From positions 79,556,159 to 79,620,158 of the forward strand of contig CANTUZ010000004.1 in NCBI GenBank assembly GCA_947846985.1: a stretch of 64,000 bases of DNA, given 5' to 3'. Both the position numbers and the translations under genes were made by a program. Of the stretch, positions 56,501 to 64,000 are shown one piece after another. The stretch's first letter is position 1. Each line of letters opens with the position of its first letter. The DNA is from Fratercula arctica. Taxonomy: Eukaryota > Chordata > Aves > Charadriiformes > Alcidae. Below the pieces are notes generated by a model. The model had not been told where the DNA came from and did not search any database. It saw only the letters and a program-made list of their open reading frames with translations.

Positions 56501-59319
56501 GCAGCTTAAAGAAGAAAAACATAAAAGAAATAGGTCAAATTCTCTCTTTTTCTATTTTAGAAAGTTAAAGATCAACCAGGAATTACAGAATTTACAGGGT
56601 AAGAAATTAAATTCTAGTGAAGTTGTGGCAGCAGGGAGAAGCTGGAATTTAATTCACTTCAGCAACCAAAAACATTGTTTCAGTTAGGAAAAAAACAGTC
56701 ATTAGAATGTATTTAGTCAAATAAATATACTTGCTATTTCAAGTTTCATAAAAGAAGCCACACGAACTACCTTCGTCCTTCCCTGGGGCAATCTCTAGTT
56801 CCCGGTTTGAAGAGTGACCTTTATGTTACCTTACATGTAAGCGTGTGCTTAAGCTACATCAAGTGATGCTACCGCATGTGCGCAGCAAAACTGAACTGGC
56901 CCTTGGGCAGCATCCGTCAAACTCTTCTCCTGCAACGGGGCCAAGCTGTGCACACTCTCACACTCCGGACTCCCCCACCTTCCCACTGTTTAACAACTCA
57001 CAATTAACAAAGAGCACACAAATGAACATTTCTTCATGGAAACGCTTCTCCTGTCGCATTGTTTTGCTGTTTTCATGAGATAATCACGTGCTAACTAACA
57101 CGCTGGAGTCAAGTTTTGGAGGTTTCTCTGAAACATGTGCCAATACCTTATAAAAAAGCAGGGTAAAATCACGTGTCATTTTCACCACGTGACGTATATG
57201 CTCATCCTTCAGTTGGCAAACCTGTAAGAAAGACAAGAATGATTGTTAGAATATTCCGGTGCTAAGGGACAACAGCAGAAAGACCTATGACGCACCTATA
57301 ATTAAAACCTATAAACTAAAACCTCTAATTGCAACCTCAATCTATTTTGCAAACATCGAACTTCTTTTCAACCAAAGTTTAGAGACACATGCTTGAAGAT
57401 CTTAAGCAAAAAAAGTACGGTAAACGATGGTAGAAAAGCAACTGATGCCACTAGCAGGACGGAAAGTGGAAGAAGCAGCTGCAAAAATAACCAACTCTAC
57501 CACATAAACTATTCTGGATAGTAACTGAACAAAGAGAACCTGAGCACTCTTCACTTTATTTATAGGCTGACAATTTAATGGTAGCACAATAGGATGCCAA
57601 AGTCAGGATTTGAAAGTTAAATGAATTCCCTACTACGGAGAGGTTTCGAATTGCACGAGAGAAGGCTTAGCCCCACAAAATGCGTCCACTCTGAGGCAGG
57701 AGTAGCAGCACCAGGTTCCAAGGAATGCCATGACGAATATCTCCAGTTCCAATGATAAAACATTAATTTAGTAGCTTGGAATAACTTCAGAAATGACAGA
57801 TGATAAAACAAAGGTACGATGATGACAAAATGTTATATAAATATCTATTTACATTCCTAATACTTTGGTGTCAATCAATGACACAATCTTGAGACATTTC
57901 ACCCACCTTAACAGCTGGATGAAGACCACTGTCAAACAGGGCTTCATTTTTTATGATATTTCCCACTCCAGGTAATACTCCTTGATCCAGTAACACATCA
58001 CACAACATGCGGGTTTTCTGCTGCTTGATCTCACTTTCTGCTCGTAGGAAGCTAAACTTCGGAGAGCAGACGTCCAAGCTTTCCATCATTCTCACTTTAC
58101 GCTCACTCTCAGCTGCATTTCTGGAAGAGAAAAATACATTAAGATTTATTTTTATTTTAATTCTATGTTAATACAGCAGTATGGTTTTAAAAACAACACA
58201 TGACAGTATAATAGAACATTATACTCAGATAACAGAATGAAACAGATAATGAAAATATTAGTACGGCAAGAGGCACAGAAATTATATTACCCACCCTTCC
58301 CAGAACCAGGTCAATAATACAAGCATGGAACATGCACCTGGTCCAACATACAAGAAATCATACTCATTTTCTTCATACTAGTTTGAAAAATAATTGCCAG
58401 GTCCTTGTCTGAAAACTACTTCCAACATGGAAAGACCATCAGACATAACTAACAGTATGGTTACGTTGTCTAGTAGTTACAACATAATATAAAACATTTA
58501 TTTTCTTAAACCTTGATTTTGCTACATTAAGCATAATTGTTTGAAAATAATACAGTACCAGAAGTCTCAGGCTTATATAAGCTTGTATGTTTTGTAGTAT
58601 TAAATATGCACCTGTATGTTACTTGAATTCACATGCTCCTTCGCACTCAAGACCCTCAAATGCTTTAAAATCAAGCTTGCCATGTTCTTTTTATTAGCAG
58701 CGGGAAGTACAATGCTGATGGACAAAAACATCCACTTAATGTCAAGGAGAACAGTTATACCAATTTGCTTCCAAAAAGAAAACAAAGATAACAGCACAAC
58801 CTTGGGAGCATAACAATTTGACACCAGTAATCATCGCAGGTCCTGATTCTTGTTAAGAAAGTGAGACTTGTGTGGAAATTACAGGAGCAATGGGGTTCAG
58901 CATTCAGATCTAAGGATGGAATTAAATCCAACTTGCATTCCCAGTCTTGACACTATCTCATGAGACTATGGCATAGAAGTACTTTAACTGTATGTAAACT
59001 GATACAAAAGTAACTAAATTACCGTACCAATAAACATGGTTTGTTTTGTTTTATTTCTTTGTGTCCATGATGGCTTTCATCCAAGCACTTAACAATTTGT
59101 GTGTGATTTTTCACTATGTTCTTAAAAGAATGTTATAAAAAGAAATAAAGAAGCTGTGTTTAAGTTGGCTAGTTTCTTCTTTACCTGTATTCTACTGTCA
59201 CCTCGAAAAAACAAACAGTATCCTCTGTAAGCTGTATCTCCAGCGCTGGTAGTGCTCCATTCCTGGCTTTGCTTCCATCAGGATTAATGCGCATGGAACC
59301 GTTCATACCAAAGTGAATC
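47838..59319 (-). CDS. NEIL3: Endonuclease VIII-like 3 DNA glycosylase, C-terminal 499 codons in eight exons (5' part outside the window)
   Basis: A nuclear Fpg/Nei-family glycosylase that removes oxidised bases from single-stranded and quadruplex DNA and unhooks interstrand crosslinks at stalled forks. Eight exons join with agreeing phases. Numbering from the first full codon here (human residue ~94), the order is: end of the N-terminal glycosylase lobe (1-45), H2TH domain with LPGVGNIIKNEALFDSGLHP (46-141), Nei-type zinc finger (Cys161, 164, 183, 186), NZF/RanBP2 finger (Cys230, 233, 244, 247, with the Thr-Leu pair at 234-235 used for ubiquitin binding), a poorly conserved linker (255-400), and two GRF fingers (C403/H406/C429/C437 and C450/H452/C475/C483). 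GRF fingers bind single-stranded DNA. Exons 1-2 with the N-terminal catalytic residue are missing because the window ends. The total is close to the human length for this part. The tail-to-tail position next to AGA matches human. Confidence 0.95.
48737..48911 (-). CDS. NEIL3: NEIL3 exon 9 (first GRF finger)
   Basis: Donor TTTCAG|gtacgt is clear and leaves phase 0. Encodes HPRCSGHGRLCSLRVVRKEG and ENKGRRFYTCPLPGETRC. The acceptor chosen, cctctcgttacag|C at 48,911, fits phase 2 from exon 8 and gives a linker length close to human. An alternative acceptor with the same phase at 48,869 (ggtctgag|C) has a poorer pyrimidine tract and would drop 14 residues (a Gly/Ala-rich stretch). Confidence 0.85.
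50809..51196 (-). CDS. NEIL3: NEIL3 exon 8 (linker)
   Basis: Acceptor ttccgtag|TTCC, donor ATCAG|gtgcgt, 388 bp. Encodes LMKYPCNDFGKPSTEIKINR and KAAFGTTTLVLTDLGNKA, the conserved part of the linker between NZF and GRF fingers. A diverged, probably unstructured Ser/Gln-rich segment with a basic KKQK follows. Confidence 0.93.
52069..52563 (-). mobile_element. CR1 fragment in NEIL3 intron 7, antisense
   Basis: TGTCATAGAATGGTTTGGGT followed by GGGAAGGGATTTTAAAGCCC at the left marks the tail. About 490 bp of CR1 follows to GAGCTGGACACACTA near 52,560. It lies on the - strand, in sense with NEIL3 transcription. It is very similar to the copy at 24.4 kb. Confidence 0.95.
52726..52895 (-). CDS. NEIL3: NEIL3 exon 7 (NZF finger)
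   Basis: Acceptor tttgtttcgcag|CAAAC, donor CCTGAAG|gtattg, 170 bp. Encodes KLPTRNSLIGW and the NZF finger EEEWTCVRCTLINKPSAEIC followed by DACLTSRP. The CX2CX10CX2C spacing and the Thr-Leu dipeptide are intact. Confidence 0.96.
53525..53552. repeat. T28 homopolymer in NEIL3 intron 6
   Basis: Twenty-eight consecutive T on the + strand, one of the longest single-base runs in the window. No retrotransposed gene is attached to it. Confidence 0.9.
54776..54839. repeat. A-rich low-complexity stretch in NEIL3 intron 6
   Basis: About 64 bases, mostly A with a few C and G (A13, CCAACCCC, A4, C, A12 ...). Simple sequence. Confidence 0.85.
55864..56030 (-). CDS. NEIL3: NEIL3 exon 6 (Nei zinc finger)
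   Basis: Acceptor ccgttttag|TGCCGC, donor GCGAG|gtatga, 167 bp. Encodes LYKHYKVYKRPSCGQCSGKI and NSRMTYFCSRCQK, the four-cysteine zinc finger of Fpg/Nei proteins. Confidence 0.95.
57147..57221 (-). CDS. NEIL3: NEIL3 exon 5
   Basis: Acceptor ttcttacag|GTTTGC, donor TATAAG|gtattg, exactly 25 codons. Encodes VCQLKDEHIRHVVKMTRDFT and LLFYK, a helix of the H2TH domain. Confidence 0.94.
57907..58120 (-). CDS. NEIL3: NEIL3 exon 4 (H2TH core)
   Basis: Acceptor tctcttccag|AAATG, donor GTTAAG|gtgggt, 214 bp. Encodes ESLDVCSPKFSFLRAESEIK and the H2TH signature LPGVGNIIKNEALFDSGLHP. Confidence 0.97.
59185..59319 (-). CDS. NEIL3: NEIL3 exon 3
   Basis: Acceptor tctctccgag|GATTC, donor TACAG|gtaaag, 135 bp. 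Encodes IHFGMNGSMRINP, then GALPALEIQLTEDTVCFFEV, the end of the N-terminal lobe. The phase requires two more coding bases from exon 2, outside the window. Confidence 0.94.
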
Positions 59320-62300
59320 CTCGGAGAGAAAGAGAGTTCTTATGGGTATTTTATCTTAACAAGAGCAACACGGCAACAAACTGCTTGCTTACATACTGCT
59401 CAGTTCCCAGAGAACCCTCCCCAAGTCAGAAACACCCCGAAAAACAGCAGTTTTCCAGCAGTCTCCATAATTCATCATACGGAAGTCAAACCTGATCATT
59501 AAGTAACACATTTTGTGTGTGTATGGTTGGACTCGGTGATCTCAAAGGTCCTTTCCAACCATGAAGATTCTATGATTCTACGGTTTTCCGGTGCATTGCA
59601 CTTTTTTTTTTTTTTTTTCACTTGACACGTTGGTCTTTCAACATAGGTTCTTAAGTCCTCGGTGAGGCTGAAAGAAATGAGGCTGCTTTACCAGACAATT
59701 TTCTGCTAAATCAGACAAAAGTCACCTGGTATGAAAGGAAAGATTTCAGCCCTCACGTTGCCAACACTGTTATCATATCAAAGCTACTTCCAATAACACC
59801 ATAAACAAAGTCATTAACATCTGCCATATGTTGTTTTCAGCTTTTCTTTGCCTGCAACCAAGGCAAAACCTGCAGGTCAATTAAAAATTAATAAAAGAAA
59901 TAAGCTGAAAAATGCACAGATGGCAAAGGAGCGGAACAGACTCTTTCAAGCATTCCTTTTACAGATCACTAATGCTTTAAGAGGTCTTACATTTTATAAT
60001 ATATTCTGCTGGGAGCTAGTATACATGAGCAAAGGACAAGTTTGACTACATCGCACGAATTTCATTTATTTCAAATTCACCTGGTAAATTCAAATCCCAA
60101 AAAAACCTAAGACAGAGGGAGTGCCCTACTCCTTTATACATTGTATATCAGGATAGGTGGATTATTTTGCAGCTACAAAATATTTAACAGATCAAACTAC
60201 ACAAATGACGAAAGAAATGCAACATGAGGTGTATATTTCCTTTTAGCCCCTCTTTGTTACACTTCAGGAAGGGCAGGCATTCAAAATATGTACAGATAGG
60301 TTAAGACATTTCATTAAGCATAGTCTTAAAGTCAACTCTTTATGTAACTTCCTCATAGCACTTATTTTTTTTTTTTTTTAATTTTTTAAAAACCTTTGTC
60401 TTTACAAAAACTCGCTTCTTAAAAATCAGTTCAGCTGATAGAGACATTTCAGCCCCTGATTTTCAATAGCCATTTCCAGTTCTTAAGTGCCACGAATATT
60501 AATGCACAGGCTTAACCGGTCAAATTTCTTTTTAAATCTAGTCAAATTTATTTTTAAACCAAATTCTTGCACCTTGCTACCAAATGGTAAGGCACTAAAT
60601 GCTTCCAGAAAGTTCTTTTAAAAAAAACCAGCATTCACATTAATAGCTGATGGTTCTATTTACCAAGCTCCAGGACGCCGTTCAAAAGGAGCACTAAGAA
60701 TCACAATTATTAGCAACTTTAGTGACTTGTCAGTTCATGACTAGAAAAAAATAATTGAGTCATCACTACACATTTACATTTAAAAACCTTAAAAAATTTA
60801 CAAAATTTCACTCCAGCGTGTTTCACTGCCTTTGATGTCCTGAAATAGGGCAGAACAGAAATCTCATTTTAATTACAAATAAAAAAGCCATGCTAATTAA
60901 ACCTAGGATCTGTTATTCAATGATAGCCAGTAGTCAGAAGTTGATGATTTTTTGTTGATGTTCTGAAGTAAAAAGGTGAGGTTTTAGAATTATTTAGCGC
61001 TACGCAATATTGTAAGGATGTGCTTTCATTCAAAACATTTTCCCCCATAAAAAGAAAAGATTAGTAGCAGCACAGTCAAACTATTATATGGACATGTAAA
61101 AAACAGTAACAATTCACATTATCAAGTTCCAAGGGCCAAGATGTAATTTCCAGTCAAGCCAGTGGATGTCCTTCCTTTAAGGGATTTGGAGTCTACAATT
61201 ATCTCTTTCCTAAGAATACTTTTTTGTCTATTTTCAGTTATGCAAAAACATATGTGCGCCATCAATTTTCAGAAACTTGTCTAAACCATTTATCACTCCA
61301 GATTTACATTAATAGCACACTACAGAAACTAAACCCAGGACAACCTCTCTCACATAACTGCATCATTTCCATGGCAAACATGCAGTCCATGCACGTCTCT
61401 CCTGCACGACTCACAAATATCACAACTCACAAGTATCAGAGAAAATTTATTTTCAACTTTCATTGATTATTTAAGTGACTTTCAAGGCAATATTGAAAAA
61501 AAAAAAAAATCTTCAGATTTGCCAAAAAGCCTTGACTTTCTTCAGTAACTTTAATGTCCTTGTTTAAATGGACATCAAAAAGTAGAAACATTACATTCTT
61601 CAGAAGGTATCACCGCTCCTTTGTACTCCTAAAAAAACCCAACCTTCTACTGCCCACTGTGCATTGCAAATACACTGAACTTCATTTGCTAATTGCTATC
61701 CACAACACGGCAACACTTCAGAAGTATCCTCCTCATTTGCAAGTCAGGCAAGCGGTAGCCAAACTGTATAAAACAATTTCACGGCCAGGTTATCTCCTCC
61801 CGCCAGGCAGCCATTCCCCACTCGAGAAGATCCAAGAGCATAAGATGAGTTAATAACCCTCCATGGCCCAGTCTTTCACAAGGCGTGTCCGACTAACGTT
61901 ATTTCAGCATGACCACCAGCTTTTTACAGGCAATTGTAGCAGACAAGAAAAGCTGGTTTTGTTATGTTGAGAAACTACGTACAGATAACAGAATCTGTAT
62001 ATCAGTAACCCTCCTCATGACAAGTCCCATATTTGAGAGTTAACATTATTAAAGAAATAATACATCCTTTGAAGGTGTATTCCATGTTTCCTCTCCCAAT
62101 AACAATCCTGGCAGCCCATCTCAGAGTGCTGTAAGGTGCGTTTTCTGAAGCCTTCCTCTACATCCCCTCAACGTCTTTATGATGCACAATATACATTTTT
62201 AAAACAAGAGAATGAAGATGTTCATTATCAGATAATAAGTAACTTCTGCCTCTGCACAGAGGAGACCTTTCCTGTACATAACTTCTACAACCTTTCCAAC

Positions 62301-64000
62301 TGAGTAAGTGATATAACTAAAGGGATTTCTTAAGTAGTTTCTAGAGCTACAATAACTGATGAACTGATGAAACTTTTAAGCTTATCATCAAATGATAACT
62401 GAAGGTTGTTTTCATTAAGCACAATAATAAATTATTGCATTGGCTAGAAACTTAAGAATTATTTAAGACCTTTCAGGGTCAAAGGATTATATTTTCCATA
62501 CTAGAACTTGGCCACATTTTTCTTTCTCTTTGAAGAGAACTTTTGCAAAATGTTTACGTACTTTCCCTAGTAGTGGCTTTTTTCTTCCAAAAAAGTAATT
62601 CAGTCTGTTGAAATAATGTTTTCTTACTGTATAATTTACTCCTTTGCTTATCTAATCAATTTGTAGTAAATGCAATAGTCACTTAAAAAAGGCTAACATC
62701 TGTATCAGTTACCTCCCCTGCCTTTTTTTTTAATCTTCCTTTCTAACTGACTTACCTTTTTCGTTTTAAAAACTGCTTTTTCTTCTCCGTTTCTATTTAA
62801 TAAAGCACAATATAAAGCAAGAGAAACTGGTTCAGATCACAATCCTATCCGTCACAAATATGGGTTGCTTTAAACACGTATGAAGTCCTGTCCTACCAGT
62901 TACTTGCATGATTGTCATGTAAAGTCTGCCATGTCCTTGTAAGACTAGTTGCATTTCTTTAACGCTAGGAGAAATGAGCATAGAGCACTATATCTGATAA
63001 CCAGCAGGCCCCTGCTACCAGGGATCAGTTATTACTGATCAAGACATTACCAGTTTTAAATGAACAAAAATCACGACCTTTGCTCAAGATCAGTCACTAG
63101 GCAACAAAGACTACACTGAATGTAGAAGCGATGTTGTTTTCCCTTTTAAAGATTTAGAAAGATTAGAATTAGGTTGCACGTAGAAGTTGCACGTAAAAGA
63201 AAAGCATTAAATGCAAGCCTTACCTATTAAATGCAGGGGCCTTACTTATGTATTCTATACTAATTGCCATAAAGAATGAGAGGGGATTTTTTAGTAATCC
63301 ATTGCCCTGTGCATTTGGTTAGATTTATTTGCAGATGATTTTGCAGTACAGGGGCATATTGAACTAGAAAAAGCAAACTAAATTCCAAGTACAACCTTAC
63401 CAGCTAGTACAAGAAGATGTCCAAGGGGTTACAGCGTATGTCAAAATCCTAAATGTGCCAACAAACCCCTAATAAGCTCTGCAAAGCATGAACAAACAAC
63501 GATTTGGCAGTTTTACCATTTGTCTAGGAGGCACGGTTTCACTAGAAAGTCAAGAGTTACATTTATGATACCCAAACCATTCATCTGCCCAAATTTCAAA
63601 CCACACTTCCCAGCCAAGGAGTTGTTAATATTGTTTAGAGAAAGAAAGAAAGGCAGCATAAATACATATAGAGAGAATATTTTCAGTTTGGCTTTTTTTT
63701 TTTTTTCATATGAGTTTATTATGATAACAATTGAATCATTAAAAATTAAGTACAGAATTTCAGTCTAAATTTCTTAAGGAAACTTAAAAGAAATTGCAAG
63801 TACAGTTTGTAGTGGAAGATATTAACTAACTGTAACTGCACATACTTATCTGAGTTTTGTCTCTAGAAAATGCAATTTCTTGTTTGAAATTAAGCATTTC
63901 AAGGATCAGTTTTTTCAGATCCTTTTCAGATACCTACACATGGACTCTTAGACTAAGAATAAAGTAATAAATTATCTGAAAGTGGAAATGACCACATGCA
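59320..64000 (-). other. NEIL3: NEIL3 intron 2 (partial), runs off the window
   Basis: No exon encoding the conserved YSGVETLGKELFMYFG-like segment of exon 2 could be found on the - strand, so exon 2 should lie beyond 64,000. The stretch is AT-rich with T/A runs (~59,602, ~60,366, ~61,495 and ~63,692) and one CR1 tail. Confidence 0.65.
59517..59580 (+). mobile_element. CR1 3' tail in NEIL3 intron 2
   Basis: GGTTGGACTCGGTGATCTCA followed by AAGGTCCTTTCCAACCATGA and ATTCTATGATTCTA is the sense 3' end of a CR1, ~65 bp, preceded by a short GT repeat. Confidence 0.92.

Larger units (their letters stand above)
48015..59184 (-). other. NEIL3: NEIL3 introns 3-9
   Basis: Introns lie at 48,015-48,736, 48,912-50,808, 51,197-52,725, 52,896-55,863, 56,031-57,146, 57,222-57,906 and 58,121-59,184. 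Those in the 3' half are CpG-rich; those beyond ~53.6 kb are AT-rich. One CR1, a 28-base T run and an A-rich stretch are listed separately. No nested gene recognised. Confidence 0.85.

Noticed and set aside
59320..64000. Search for NEIL3 exon 2
   Set aside because: No - strand sequence compatible with the conserved VETLGKELFMYFG-like peptide and a splice donor was found by eye. The exon is assumed to lie outside the window.
1..64000. CRISPR arrays, tRNA/rRNA genes, bacterial operons or phage-like systems
   Set aside because: None seen. The sequence is vertebrate, with spliced genes and CR1 elements.

Overview
This window is nuclear DNA from a bird. At least thirteen pieces of CR1, the dominant avian non-LTR retrotransposon, can be recognised by their 3' tails (tandem ATTCTATG-type octamers next to a GGTCCCTTCCAACC block). 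SINEs are absent. The two genes present are spliced vertebrate genes in the same relative arrangement as I recall for human 4q34, AGA next to NEIL3 and tail to tail.

Layout: 1-23.87 kb is AT-rich intergenic DNA upstream of AGA. It holds CR1 fragments (including a 207-codon open stretch of CR1 reverse transcriptase and two CR1s lying head to head), one much older L2-like LINE remnant, and a coding-like tract I cannot identify. A compact CpG-rich promoter follows at about 23.87-24.33 kb. AGA runs on the + strand from 23,996 to 37,913. All nine coding exons are present with GT/AG junctions and one unbroken frame of 354 codons. From 38.0 to 47.4 kb is the interval between the two 3' ends. It contains an LTR-like element (39.6-40.6 kb), one CR1 piece, and unusually CpG-rich single-copy-looking sequence. 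NEIL3 lies on the - strand. Its last eight coding exons (called 3-10 by homology) run from 59,319 down to a stop at 47,838 and encode 499 residues. Exons 1-2, including the N-terminal catalytic residue, must lie beyond the right edge of the window.

The two genes have unrelated jobs. AGA encodes lysosomal aspartylglucosaminidase, which removes Asn from GlcNAc-Asn in glycoprotein breakdown. NEIL3 encodes a nuclear DNA glycosylase of the Fpg/Nei family with extra NZF and tandem GRF zinc fingers. Nothing suggests that they act together; their adjacency is vertebrate synteny. I found no undescribed biological system. The observations most worth a second look are the CpG-rich block around the NEIL3 3' half, a moved N-glycosylation pattern in AGA, the LTR-like element, and the unidentified tract at 15.4-16.1 kb. 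Family assignments and human comparisons rest on recalled protein features, not on a database search.
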